From: Ectocarpus siliculosus
Lineage: Eukaryota > Sar > Phaeophyceae > Ectocarpales > Ectocarpaceae
NCBI GenBank assembly: GCA_000310025.1
Contig: FN649749.1
Coordinates: 1,170,497 to 1,229,135 of the forward strand
Direction: 5' to 3'
DNA: 58,639 bases
Under the pieces are notes generated by a model, which did not search any database, had not been told where the DNA came from, and worked only from the letters and a program-made list of their open reading frames with translations. A program made the translations under genes and the position numbers. Positions 10,601 to 23,600 of this stretch are shown in pieces; positions within the stretch are counted from its first letter, which is position 1, and the number at the start of each line of letters is the position of its first letter.

Positions 10601-12277
10601 GACTCTTCCCAACGCGCCCCAGCCTAACCCAATATGTTCAATAGAGGCAACCCTAACGTACGAATCCGACCCCTCCGTCACTCTTGCGGAGGCGAATGCC
10701 CCAGTCAACTCCCCCTGCAAGCACTGTCCAACCTATCTCAGAGTGATATCTCACCATTTGCCTCGTCAATTTCCGGCGTCTAGAGATCCGACCTAACCCT
10801 ACCACGTCCGTGTTCTCACGAAAGGTGCCCGCGGTGTTGGAGCCCGATGACAAGGCCTTGGACCTCGCGGCCGACATGAGGACGACGGGCCTCAACCACA
10901 TGGCCTTCGACGTTGGGCCGGCTATCGAGGCGGAGGGTCTCGACGGCATGAAGGGGTTCTTGTCGGAGTTGAATCGGCAGGTGACGTCAGCAGCCATCTA
11001 AATAGATGAGCGATTAAATAGGTTAGCACCCGCGACTAAGAAACAAACCTTTTCAGAAACAAAGGCTCAGAGATTGGCGATAAATAAGAAAAACCGACAA
11101 AGAAACACACCTCAGCCGTGGATCCTACACTAAAACTCTATATTATGAAGTACCTATGCTCGATGGTGGTTACGAAATAGAAAATTGAAATTGAGCCTCG
11201 ACCCCCAACTGCGGTTTTGTAAACGCGGGCGCTAGCTGAGAACGCTACTGGGTGAGAGAGGAAGGGGCGGCCGCACTGGCGTTGAAACGACGAAATTTCT
11301 GCGGGAACGAGTTGTTCTTACCGCTTCGATCTCACCAGCCGATCGAATGGTACGACGAGTCGCGAATGACGAGATGCATCACATCGAGCGAGCAATATCT
11401 ACCCCCGTGGACATCCGTATGTTTTCCTGGTGGGACGATCAAAGCGTTAGATTTCATGGTACGTGGCGACGGCAGGCCCGAGAGATCGAGCGTGTGGTAA
11501 TGTTGATATGTGGAAAACTTGCCTGATCATCCAACGCTCCCTCCCGTCTCTTTCCTGGAACGCCTTTGGTCATCGCTGAACAACAACGACTCCCCTTCAT
11601 TGCAGAGCGAGGACGCTTTCGGCATGAGTGTGCGACTGGTCGTCAGTCCGTACGAGCAGGTCAGTTCCGAACCAACCTCCGAACCAGCTTCCGAACAACC
11701 GTACTCTCGCTACACCGAGCGCACGGCGCATGCTACAATCTGCGTCAGAATGAATAGCGTTCCCAATACCGCATCCCTCTATGCAACATCAGTAGCAGTG
11801 GACGCCTTCGATCTAAGAAACAACCCGGGCTTGTCGTTGTGTGCGACAATGTACCCACAGGGGAGATATCACTGTGTGCTGCTCGGGAAATCGTGGAAAT
11901 ACAGGTAGCCTCCGCTGACGCTATGGATTCATTGCTAGTCTATCTTTAGACTCTTTTCTATTGATAGAGATGGATTCGTTGGGCCATATTGCAAAAAAAT
12001 AAAATATAGGTGGTGAGGGAAGGAACCGTTGCGCTGCGCCAGCGGCACGAAGTCTGTGTTTTTCACCAGATTGCTTACGTATACCTATTAAAATAAGCGC
12101 GCATGTTGTCGCTTGAACATGGCTCTCCCTCTCGTGCCTCGCTTCGCTTGTTGTTGTGCACAGCGGATTGGCCAGGATATTTTCGATCTAGCGTTCGTGA
12201 TGGACGCCGACGGGGTGCTTTTGGAGCTGGTGCATAAGAAGGACACCCTCGACATCGACATGCCTCAGGCTTGGTGA
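4666..12277 (+). CDS. Plastid-targeted VOC-superfamily (glyoxalase I-fold) protein
   Basis: Six exons join in phase 0: 4666-4959, 5635-5811, 10099-10173, 10825-10980, 11606-11659 and 12176-12277 (stop TGA), giving 285 residues. Residues 1-26 form a signal peptide (LLSAFSLCLAVCG) ending at AAF-LP, the ASAFAP-type motif of plastid pre-proteins in algae with secondary red plastids. An acidic linker follows. The fold has two VOC halves: SHHCALRTSNIVRAMKFYSL and RLELIE, then TGLNHMAFDV and DADGVLLELV. The usual H-E-H-E metal ligands can all be placed (HHCAL, LELIE, LNHMA, LLELV). The substrate (methylglyoxal-glutathione or another small metabolite) cannot be told from sequence. Intron 2 is enlarged to 4.3 kb by a pogo-like transposon inserted 36 bp after the donor; introns 4 and 5 carry small repeats. 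A second ATG at 4669 would shorten the product by one residue. Confidence 0.88.
6135..9061 (+). pseudogene. pogo-like DDE transposase (three exons, frame disrupted)
   Basis: Exon A 6135-6596 encodes a Cys/His-rich zinc motif (HGHGCQGGCGGRLHGICG then ICSACA) and a helix-turn-helix. Exon B (7198-8171) and exon C (8461-9061) complete the protein; the B-C splice restores DIAR-CFVKAETLP in phase. Exon B holds the CENP-B-type HTH region and the DDE core: NVDETGLQWKL, LLLMDGCASH and PPNCTSVHQPMDLG supply the three acidic residues. Exon C is acidic and ends ADMREFVATE. In exon A the HTH helix EQIADRFKCSE is out of frame with what precedes and follows it, with a stop at 6459: a +1 then -1 shift. The copy is therefore probably inactive or relies on a supplied transposase, unless the shift is a sequencing error. 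The first donor (GTGCGC) is weak. Confidence 0.75.
9013..9350 (+). repeat. About 144-bp tandem repeat at the transposase 3' end
   Basis: The segment AGGCGGGTGCGCCAGGC at 9013 in the last codons of the transposase recurs as GAAGCGGGTGCGCTAGGC near 9158 and again near 9301, followed each time by a CGGTTGTTTGATTTT and GCGGTGCGCTGCC block. Roughly two and a half units of about 144 bp span the stop codon and 3' UTR, so the original 3' end was copied in tandem. Confidence 0.7.
11021..11238. mobile_element. MITE-like element (family 2), copy in VOC intron 4
   Basis: Ends are inverted copies of each other: GGTTAGCACCCGCG on the left and CGCGGGCGCTAGCT on the right. The interior shares CTAAGAAACAAACCTTT and a GGATCCTACACT-like segment with the inverted copy at 31784-31953. 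It has no coding capacity. Confidence 0.6.
11908..12003 (+). repeat. Dispersed ~90-bp repeat with A-rich end (copy 1)
   Basis: Contains CGCTGACGCTATGGATTC and CTCTTTTCTATTGATAGAGA, followed by GTTGGGCCATATTG and an A-rich run. A close copy lies at 37008-37115. It sits in intron 5 of the VOC gene, and the A-rich end suggests retroposition. Confidence 0.6.
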
Positions 12278-14658
12278 CGTACCTACCTGGCGCCGCCCCA
12301 GCAACCGTAGCCCTGACGTTGGGTCGTGATTTGGCGTATTGTACCCCCTCCGCCCCGCCCCAATGGGACATGTTGTGGCATCCATCCCCCCTCGCTCTAC
12401 AGCGAGTGAACCAAGGGTTCGAAGCCACACCCGGAGGGGAAGCTCTTTGGGCGGCGGAGGGAGACTCCTGACGATAGAGTTTGACGTTTTAAAGGTGACC
12501 GCACCGAGAGCGGTGTGGAGTCGATCGATGACGCAGTGACGCACTCCCGGTCGACGTCTTGGGGAGACGCGAGCAGATCAAAGACCTAGAAATCATGACA
12601 GGGTTGCGCAGAATAGGAGGTTTGTAAGTGTGGGCGCACGCTGCTGTAGGCCGAGTGCTTGTTTGAACGCACACGCTGAGGGAAGGAAGCGGCTAGACAG
12701 TATGCTGTGTATGCCGAAAAATGAGGGCATGCAGCCATGCAACGCTGAGGAATCAGGCGCGGCAGGTGCAGTGAATGTGGTTGTCGTTTTTGCTGCTGCT
12801 GTTTTGCTGGAACTACATACGTGGAAGGCGTTCGGGTCGGGAGGGTTTGTTCTAGAGCTTTCCTCTCCCTGCTCTCGCGAAGCTTGCCTACCATTCCACG
12901 GCAACAGCGCACGCTGTCAGGTTGCACACTCTGTTGAAGGGTATTTCGAAACATTTTTTTTCTTTTGGCTACTTCTGAAAAGTACATACAAAGAGCGCCG
13001 GCGTGATCATCCGCCGGGAAGGGATGTCGCAATGACAGTGCGTACGGTTGCGGACTTCAGGAGGGATACCAAATACACGACGATCGTGTCGTACGTATTC
13101 CGCTAGTTTTTGAAATCGCCCTCCTAGGGGGCAGTAGTCTCTCAAATGGCCACAGACAGCAGTTAGTGCTAAAAATACCTCCATCACCCAATAGCAGACT
13201 TGTTACGTGCAGAAGACGAGTAAGCGGTCTGTGGTGACCTTGGCAGGCTTTGGGGGGGAGGTTGTAACCGCTGCCCGAAGATTCTGCTTTTGGGCATTGA
13301 CGTTTCTGCGTCAGGGTTTTCGTGGCGGTTTCAACAAACGCTACCGTTGGCGTTCCCGTCAAGAGGGGTGGGTTGTGCGCAAGACTTGCATACAACGCCG
13401 TTGGTTGCACAGCTTTTGTGATCATTTTCCCGGTCGCAACCTGTTGTAGATAAGAGTCCGTTTCGTCCCTTCACCCCCTCGCTGTTTTTTCGATTTTTTT
13501 CGGCTAGGACGAAAATCGAACGAGAGGACAAGTGACGTGGGTTAGCGGCGAAATAGGCCAGAGAGTGGTGCCCTTTGTTGAGAAATCTCGGACATGCACG
13601 AAGTCTTGGTTGGGTGTTTCGGGCGAGAAGCCGCTTCGCTGGTGTGTTGGCAAAATAGAAAGAATGGGAGGGCAACAAGATTTCTCTTTTGTGTTTGGTT
13701 GAAAGAAGACCAAAGGTGAGTGTGTAGCTCTACGCCTTGGTCAGTCTAGCCAGGACGATTGTTTACTGGTATGGATGTTAGAAAGTGTACGATAATGTTA
13801 TTCGGTTCGTGTTTTTGGTATGAACATGGCGTTTCCGTTGACTCACAAATGCAGAGGCTACAGAGTCTCCGACCGCTTCACACTGGACACCGTTCGGGTA
13901 AGGGGTTTGCCGAGCCAGTCTCTCACGGGAATGGCGTCATGTGCGCTGGAGGGTGCCAGACACAAAAACATTGCCGGGCTCTATGTTGAGGCTACCACTT
14001 GCTCCAGTGGTTGTTGGGGCTACGAGTTGAGAGTTGAGCTCCAAGGGGTGTGGGTGCTGAGAGTTAGGAGGTTGGCAACGCAGCTTGCCTCAGACAACGG
14101 TGCTAGTCCTCCAAGAGATTCTCGTGTTGAGGGTACCACTAGCCCCAGGGGTAGTGGGGACTAAGAGCTAAGAGATGTCCGGGATGAAGGGTATGCTGGC
14201 CCTTCCGACGCGCTGTTGTCTCCGGCGTATGAGGCTGCTTTGTCGACACGTTTCAAGAACGACAACGCATGTTTGGAGGGAGGCTCAACGCAAAGAGGGC
14301 TAAGGCCGATGGTAAAAGAGACTTGTCAAGATAACTGCTACGTGACGAAGTTTGGTTAGGAAAACCCGTCGCCACACGAGGCCTCGCCAAGTTCAACGCT
14401 AAGTGATGATACACACCGAGCAAGATAACATGTTGGAAATGTTCCCCCGTTACTGAGAGAGGTCTCAGCGCCAGTAGGGCGCGACATCCTTCAGGCGAGC
14501 TTCTCAGGCTACGACCGGAGGCCTTCACCAAGTAAAGGAAGATGCACGGTTACCCACCTCAGGTGGAGGAATATAACTACGATTTGAAACGTTTTCCTTT
14601 ACACGGGCAGGTAACGGGTGATTTGGTGCCGTGCATCGTGTGACTACTTGATGTACTT
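12278..14658. other. Convergent intergenic region without recognised gene
   Basis: This lies between the 3' end of the VOC gene (plus) and the 3' end of the kinesin gene (minus), and probably holds both 3' UTRs. Reading frames here are short and show no recognisable domain. A weak tandem duplication of about 140 bp is visible at 13985-14165 (GTTGAGGCTACCACTTGC against GTTGAGGGTACCACTAGC). Confidence 0.5.
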
Positions 14659-17600
14659 CTATTGCAACATAACGAATGCGGCGGCCATGGCCCTAGCTGC
14701 GAAGAGGCCGTCCCCCGTTCGGTTCTGCCTTTCCCGGGCCCGGATCTCGCTCGCCATCGTGTTGCTCGTCGGCCCGCTGCTTCTGCTCTGGCCCCCAAGG
14801 GCACGGTTTGTGTTGCCGCCGCGAAGGCTAAGGCTTCTGAATGACCTGAGGCTGCCTTCTTTGTTGTTGGCAGCTCGTTCCCCAATCGGTGTTGGTCTTC
14901 TCGCTCTCTGCCGAGGAGTGCCCCGAGACCCCTTCCGTCGATCGCGATGGATGACAACGCTGGCGGTAGCGTTGCTTCTCCGTCGTGTGACAATTTCGGC
15001 AGCGCCTTCCTCAGCCGGGTTTGTCCTAGCCAGGCTCTCGCGCGATTTGGCGTTGCTGTCTCCGACTATCACGTCGTTTTCTGGAGGATTTTTGCCTTTC
15101 CTCCTTTGGCGGCTAGCGGACCGGGACAGCTGCCTGCACGTGTGGAACAGACCATGACCGACGTCGAAAGAATCATCATAAGCCCTTCCAGCACTAGCGC
15201 TAACCGTGGACTCCACGGCAGACTTTTTCGTAGTCAGCACCGTATCGTCACCGAGGCTAGCGTCATCGCTTCCCGAGAGAGGTGCCCTAAAACGGCTCAA
15301 ATGTCCGGAGAGTTCTAGACCTCCTTTTCTTCTGCTGCAAATTTGGTCGTTCTTGGCCACCGAAAACAATGGAGCAGCATCCACCACACCAAAGCCGAAG
15401 GCTGTGTCTCCGCTACTGCGCGACGGTTGTTCTGTGGCCGCACATGAGGGTGTAGTGATTCTGGTTTCGATTTCACCCCCGTGCGGGGAGGGTACCGAAA
15501 ACCGCGACGGGGGCGAGCGTGCATCTCCAACAAGCTGAAAGCTGTCTTGCTCTCTTGTCGCAGTCGAATCGCGCCCTCCGGAGCCGCAAAGAAAACACGC
15601 CACGAGCTCATGCCGCTCGCAAGGGTGGTTGCTTGAGCCCCGGGCTCTGCGTATTCCATCGCCGTCGCCTACGCCCGGTACTCTGGTGTTGGTTACAGCC
15701 CCATCGCCGCCGCCGCCCCCGTCCCAATCTTTGCTGGTGGAGTATCTCAACACGGGAAGCGAATTCGACCGCCCAAGGACACCTTGGCGGGCAAAGCCTT
15801 CCCGCCCCCCACCCAAGGTCGGCGATTCCCCCCCGCCTAATGCCGTAGGGGACTTCCGACCATACGACACGGTCGGCGAGAGCATCTTGCACAAGATGCA
15901 GTTGGAAAGAAGATGTCGGTCACAGGGACCGCCGCTGCTACTGGTTCGCGCTGGTGCCCGTTTGCCGGATGTCACATGCGTGGGGACTGGATTTCGTTGG
16001 GGAGGCTTCCAGGTACTTGTGTTGTTGTAATCGCTGTCACTGCCGTTATCCGCTCCGGCAAACATATTCCTAGACGGGCTCACAACGGATTGTGCCGCAG
16101 ATAATGGGTGCGGGCCTTTTCGGAATGTGTTGCTGCTGTCAACGTCCGGCATGATGGTGTTGGAAAACGAAGCTGCAGCAGTGGCCAACGACTTTGACGC
16201 CGTCGGTAGCACGGACCCGAGACACGAGCCGGGCGGCCCATCTCCGAGAAAGCTACTCGTACGACTACCGCAGAGCTTGCACCCGACAATACCGTGCCGC
16301 TCACAGTCGCTCCGTCCACGACTACCACCGTTCCCACTACCGCCCCTTTCTTGGACGTTTGCGGCGTCGACTGGTGCCGGAACGTCCGTGCCCGCAGCTG
16401 CTGGCGACGGTGTAGACGACGCCAACGACGCCACAATTGAAGCCTCCGTGGTAGATAGCCTTGGATTCGTACGTGTTGATGGCCTGGGTCCTGCTCCCGT
16501 GGACGACCCAGAGGTTAGTGTGTTCCAAATCACGTTCGTGTCGGTGGTGCTCGGAGAGGGCACCTCGGCCTCCAGCTTCGAGGCATTTCCCGTCTTTGAG
16601 TCCGCCGCCGCTCGCGCCGAAAATGGCTCTCGTCGTAGCGATGACGGAGGGGTTCCATGCGCGCAGTTCTTCCCTTGCGCGGGGTGTTCGACTGGCTCCC
16701 TCGCCGGCGGCCGAAGCAAGGACTTATTTTCTGATCCCGCTAGACTTGAGCACGGGGACACCGAGGGCGTATTTTTTTCTCGAGGCGGATGCTCATTATG
16801 GCGGTCTCTGCCTTCACAGCAACGATCCTTCTCCGTGTTACCGTTGAAGCCCTCGGGCGCCACCGCGCGTCCGACTCCGCTGGCGCCGGGTGCAACGTAC
16901 GCTCCGTGAGCCCTATCCCCCGTGCTCGGGTCGCTCAACGCCGTCAACGGAACCACTTTCGGGCTCGGGGCGAGATGTTGGATGGGGGACACAGCACGGT
17001 TGCGACGACTGCAAGCGGTATTGGTACCATCGAAATCTCCACTTCGCTTTTGCGTGTGTTGTGGTTTCTCACCAGCACGACTGGTTCCCGCCGTCGCTGT
17101 TGACGTCTCCAGGCTCTTGCACCTGGCCTTCCAGGTCTCTAGCTCGCGCAGGAGCTCGTCTTCCCTGCAAGAAAACCTCTCAATCAACGCCGCCGTGGCT
17201 AGCCGCTTGTCGTCGACGTGCCTCCTCCCGCCCCCCCCCGCTGTTGTCCCCGCCACCGTCGAAACCGCGCACGAGCGCTTCTTATTAACCCTCGCCAACC
17301 CGCCGGAAGAAACAGGGGAACGGGGAGAACAGGAAACGACCGGCTTGTCGCCGGCTTTCGTCAAGAAGGAACCATCAACATGTCTATGTGGCGCTTTACG
17401 CCGTTCTGTTCCCTTCGGCAAGGCTTGCGACGCTTCAACTCGACCGTCTGGGGACTTGCCATGGCGCAGATGCTTGCTTCGATTGCGAGCTGAAGCGGCA
17501 ACCGCCTCAGCGACGGCGGCGGCAGCAGTAGCGGTGGCCGCGGCGGCAGCGGCGGCGGTGGCTATCCGGCCACGGACCACGAGGTCTCCACCCCGTCTTG

Positions 17601-20600
17601 CGTTCAGGAGCGCTTTGGTTTTGGCTTGATGCCCCTCCAGATCATCGCTCGTTTTCTCGTTTGCTGCGGTGGTGCTGACAGGCGTGAACCCTGATCGCCG
17701 CCGCCGACTGTGACTTTCTGTCGCAGCAACCGGCGCCGCCTGCACACGTTTCCCTCTCAGCAACGAAACCTCGCTCCTCGACAGCTGTCTCTGGGACGTC
17801 GACAAGGACGACCCTGTCAACGGCCCCGATGGGCCAAGAGCTATGTGCCCATCACGTTGCCGGCTCTCATCGTCAAGAGTCTCCCGTTTAGGCTCAGATC
17901 TCGTCACCGCTTCCATTTTCAGAACCGACGACACAACGTTGACGGCCGAATTTCTTCGCCTTCGGTCGCCCTCGTCGCTAACGTAGGTGCCACCAACTCC
18001 TTGTGGTTCTGGTCTAGCCGCGTCGCTGCCGTCACGTCCGGAAGCGGAAACTCGGCCACCATTCTCGTCGCGGGCCACAACATCTCTACCATGGGCAACG
18101 TCAACCATCTGCGCTGCCAGACCCAAGGAGAGAGCCTGCTTCGCCACGGTCTTTTGTACGGCCGGAGGGGTGGGTTCGCGCCTGTGGTCGGGCTTGCCGT
18201 CGTACTCCCGGACAGCATCATCGTCCGTCCCATCTGCGCACCCGTCGTCGTCGTGGTTCTCTCCGTCGCCGCCCGGGCAGGGAGGGGGGCGGCGAGGCGT
18301 CTCCACCACACCAGGCGACGGTCTTGCCATCCCCCACAGCTCCGGCAGTTGCTTACCCTCATCTGGGCCGTTATGAGGGTGGGAAGGCGCGGGTGAGCAG
18401 GAAGCGACAGCGGCGGCCGTTTCCGCCTCCGCTAGCCGTCGACGCAGTGTTGTAATCTGCCGCCTCGCTCTTTCCAGGAGAAGGGCGTCGCTGACCACTT
18501 CGTTCACGCGCTGCCTCGAAACGACCCTCATGCAGCGCGCCGCAAAGTTCAGCGTACTGATGCTCTCGTCCTGCGCAAAGCAATCGTGGGAGGGAAGGGG
18601 AAGGGTTGAGTCAAGATTCTTGAGGCTCGTCTCCGAACGGCCGTGCACCCATGTTGTCCAGCGCGACAGTCCTGGCTGCCGACCCGACAGTGCCTGACCC
18701 AGCTCAACGGCGTTGTGTGTTCCCAATTTTCCAGATGCTTCGCTCAATGGACAGGGCAAATTCGAAACAATGAAGGCTCGTTTTCGCGTGATGCCATCGT
18801 CGTACAGGGCGTCGGAAAATCTCTTTCCGCGTATGGTTTTGATCTTTTAGGTTCATCGGCAACAAGCGTTTTGAACTTGCGTTGGGCGACCACAGCGGCT
18901 GGTTTTCTTTATCTTGATCGTGACCTACGCATGTCGTGGACGTGCTTCGTTTTTGGTGAGATGAAAAGCTCAACAAGGTTTCACAACGACTACAACGTTC
19001 TTCGCCATTCCTATTTACCTGGGCGTCGATTGAAGGGCGGATCGTGGCAATGACGACCGTTTTTCCTCCCACAAGCGAGTCCTGGAGAAGCCTGGCAGAG
19101 TTGGCGATGGAGAGGAAAGGTGGGAGTATGGATCTAACAAAGATCCCAGACCAACCCCATAGCTGCGTTTTCTTCTTCTTGTAGGTCAGCGTTCAAGCTC
19201 ACTCCGGCCCCATTGGAAAAAAAAACAGAACAGCAGCAACAATAGCAACGAAAATCACACCTGTGGGTCTGACAGGGGTATGAACGAACGTTACAAGCAG
19301 TGAACTACATTCGCCTCTAACCTTCATGTTCTTCCCCTTCTCAGACATTCCAAAGCTGATGTAAGCGTGTGGTAAAGAAATTCCACGGTGCAGGTGTAGG
19401 CGGAGCGCATGGATCTGTCCTTCCGAACGAGATCCTTCGGGGGTATCCTGCCAGGATACGAGGTCAACACCTGTGGAATGATGCCCCCATTGCTGTCTGA
19501 TACCCCCCTAAACCTTGTGACACTCCAGGCGCAGCTCGTTGCTGGCAGACGCATATTGCTCGTTTACAAAGAAGCCCTCGACACTCCAGTCATAAGTTTG
19601 CTTCTGGCACTCCCCACCTTTCACAACCCAAAGCATTGAACAGACCTCCCCCCTCACTCACCTCGTCAAAGGGCTATCCCGGAAGGGGACGTGCGTTCTT
19701 CGTGCCTCTCCCAGGCACGCAATGCAGTTCGAAAGAGCGCTCAAGCTCGAGTTGATCCTCGATCGCTCCCTCTCCTGAGCCTTCCAGCTGCTTTCGCCTT
19801 GGGGTTGCGATGGCACCCCTTGCGGCCCCAACCCGCCTTGCAACTGCGGTCCGCGTTGCGGTTGGGATCCGCTCGTCTCTTTGCGTCCTCCCGCCACCCC
19901 TGTCTCCGTCCCTGCCCCCCCCTTTTCACTGCCCGCTAGATCCACTAGGCTTAGCTTGGCTCGCGTTGTCACGACAGCGTTGCCGGAGTCCGTTTCGGAC
20001 CGGTGTTCCGGCATCATCATCACGCCAGTGCTATGGTCCCTTCGGCTGTCGCTGCCGTGAGGGCTACTGGTGTGGTCGTGCTTGCCGTGGGCAATTTCGC
20101 CGACAGTGCCATCGCCGTCTCCGATGCTGATTTCCCCGGGATGTAGTAAGACTGTCCTGATCTGGTCTGTTGTGGCTTGAGACTCGTCGGCGGCTACCAC
20201 ACCAACTTCGCTGCTATCTCCCCCACTTGATAGGTGTGGGGCAGGACCCACCCCAGGTTCAGCTGTAGATCGAGTGCTGGTGATGGTGAACTGGACAATG
20301 GTGTGGCTGCGACTGCTGTGTGTGTTCATCTGCATCGAAAGGGGAGACCGAATGTAGTTCAGGAGCAATTTGGTATTGAAAGCGCAAATAGGCGTTCCCA
20401 GGCAAAGGTAAACAGCACAGTCGAATACCGGTCGCTTCTTGCCTTTTTTCCCATCCGTGACGTGTGCAACCATGTCACGTGATTTGAATGGCCACTACAA
20501 AAATATACGTGTTTTACTGCCCGTGAAATGTTTCCCGGCTATTGTGACATGGACGCAGACCTCAGAGCATGCGGAGGAAACTGCAATATGGGAAGACGCA

Positions 20601-23600
20601 TTCAACGGGTATAGTGTACGGCACAAAGCGTCTTGCTCGGCGTGCAGGTTGCGGCATGCACTCTGTCAAACCAACACATGCGGTTCAACATAGCACCTAC
20701 AACACCTCGTCTCCCGTATCATCCCCCACGCACCTCGGTGGATCTGACTCGACGGTTTCGATCTCCCTGCCGGAGGAGCTCCATGACCTGTTCGACGTTT
20801 TTCACCGGGTGAACCGACAGCCCCACGACCCGGCTACCACTTGAGCTACACTCACGGGGCAACGAAGAAGAACCGTAGCTCCTTATCCCCGCTGCTGCTG
20901 TAGAGTTTGCGTTGCTTTTCCTCTCAGCGTCGTGCACCCCCCCGCTATCGCTTTCCCCGACGTGGGCACGGAGGCGCGGCTTCGTCGCCGTAGCCGGCCT
21001 GGCTGCGGTGGCGTGGACCCGGAGTGGCCTCTGTTCGTTGGAGTCCTCGGGCGAAAGGAGGTCGTAAACACGGCCATTGTACACCTGGTAGAAGGGAATG
21101 ATAGGTAGTTCATAATTCGTCGCCATGATATCACGTCGTGCGCTCGGCTAGCGGTTTCTTCCCTAGCCCCCCCTGCTGCGGGTGCCTGTTTTTTTCCGTC
21201 ACAAACAAACCAATGATGATCATGCCTGGTGTTCTCATGCTGGAGAGCGCGCGGGGTAGGGGGTCAGATGTTTATTCGCTCTGCCAGTCTCCCGCGCAGC
21301 CACGAGGAAAACACCAGTGGAAATTCATCAGAGAATATCAATACAACCCGGGTATATATAGGCTAGCAATGTCTTATCCCCCGTGATAGACTGCGCTCGA
21401 AGGCGCACACTTGCCTGCATGTACGAGCACTCCACGTCACATCTGCTGGTTGCCGTTGTCGCTCCCGCCATGCACGCCTCTCGAGCAGAGTTCGAAGGCC
21501 CCTCAACCCCACCGTGCTCCCCCTCTCTTCCGGCAGCAGCGCCAGGCGATTCCGAGCTGTCGGGTGGGATCACCCGTTCTCCGGGATACACTGATGGCGA
21601 TGAATTGTTTTCCTTAGAGCTTCGGGTACGAGGGATGTAGACCGTAGGTTCGTCGAGCGGCCAGTGTGCCGCGGATGGCACCTGTGGTAGAGGCAGGCCA
21701 TCTGAGCAGCTCGATCGACTGCTGCTGGCGCTGTGGCTCGTACCCCCAGCAAACGTGATTGGATCAGAGGTCGAGCTGCCACCGCCACTGCTACTCGTAG
21801 AGCGCGTCTGCTGTTCACTCGTAGAACCACACGGGCTAGAAGGAGAGGCTGTGCCTCGCAAATTGGGTTTGGCCTTGCCGGGGCCGTAGATGCCTGGTGC
21901 TCGATGCAGCGAGCCTTGTTGTCCACCGCCTGGTGTGGGGGAACCTACTTCTTCTGCACCGCCTTGCCTCACGAGCCTAAAAATATCTTTCACAGCGCGC
22001 GGAATCACGCCTGCCCTTTCTCCCCTTGGGACCTCTCCTGTGTTGCTATTGTTGCTTTCCGCCGAGTTTCTTCCCTCCAACGCAGCCTTTTTTGCCGCTC
22101 CGTGTTCTTTCGTCCTTGTTCCAGGAGATGCCAGTCCGCCCAAGGTGTTCCCGTTCGCTGTCAACGACGCTGGCCCTGCGTCGTATGTTTCTTGCTTCGG
22201 CATATCTCCGACCATGGTGTGTGTCTTCCCGGAGCCAGTCTGGCCGTACGCGAAAACACAGGCGTTCACGCCTGACCAAATACAAAGAAAAAAAGCGAAC
22301 AGGTGAAAACAAAAGCACTACTGTTTCATAGTTAAATTCAACGTGCTTGCCGACGCCGCCAGTGCTATCGTAACTGTCAGTGCTTTTGGATTGCGGTGAT
22401 TAGGGGGGAAGTGGGGAACTGTTCGCATTTGCTGGAGACCAATAATGTCGTTTGACAAGGAAACAGCACTATCCAGCTTCCTTTTCACATTCTCTGTTGC
22501 TCAACGTAGGATGGGATTTGAGTCAAAGAGTGTACTGCATTACAAAAGCCAAGAATCCAAATTAATTTGGAAGATGAACATGGGACACAAACGATAGGAA
22601 ACGTTGGTTTACCTGCGAAGGGTAAGCGTACGCATGCTTTGACTTGATCGTACACGTCACCCTGCCCTGCGCTCTCCCCCAGGACGCGATCAAAAGATAC
22701 CTCCAACTCTTTCCAGCTCTCACGGAGACGGCCCTGGTCTAGCTTGTCCTTGCCACCCTTGACTGGTGAAGGCACAACACGCAATGTTCTTCCGTCTGGG
22801 AGTACTGTGGTCGTCCTGCAAAGAGATATATTGGATTGCAGCAGGATAAGAGTACAGGACACCAGGTGTCGTGGTTTACCGATAATCGAATACTTTGCGG
22901 GCAATCCGGTACTACACAATGTTGTAGTCGACCACGACTCAACGAGCTCATATATGTATGGTGTTGAGACACGAAGAATTAGTGTCGTAGAGGGGTCCAT
23001 CGCTCGCGGCCACCGCCCTAGCAATAGAAAACCGTCGTATGTGGAGTGCAGAGCGACAACAGCGTGTCATGTGTTTGAGTGTTTGGTTTTCAAGGAGATG
23101 GTGAGACGAGAAGAAAGAGTTGAACGTGTCGTTGCAGCTGCATAGTCGACAGTCGTTTTTATGCCGAAAATATCTGAGCTAGGTTTATCCGAAGAATACA
23201 TGGTGTGGCGAAGCTCAACTTGCAAGTACCGATCCTGTACCAAGAACTGCAGTATTTGCCGTATGGTTCTCCGAAGATCCAAACCACCATGACGACGTTG
23301 TTCGGCAATCAATGATTCCTTGATTAGACGATACCTTGCGGCCGTTTGTTTGATAGGGCGAATCCTGACGATGACTTGAATCCTTCCATTCAAGTGCAAC
23401 GTCGGTGGAGATGCCTTGCTTAAGGCGGGTGAAGCTGCCGTGCTCGTGGCACCACCCCAGCGGTTTTCCGGCCGATATGTTGTTGCTGCGGAACACCGTT
23501 GTAATTGCTTCGCGTTGCGCAGTTGTTCGTCGGTCGGATTTTTCGACGTCCCCCGCCTATACTGAACGGCGTCACTATTATAACCGGAGATTTCGCCATC

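Noticed and set aside
10174-10824. Additional VOC exon between 10173 and 10825 (frame with LGANDPGIQRL)
   Set aside because: Joining it breaks the frame, whereas LELIE joins VPAVLEP directly in phase, as expected for the fold.
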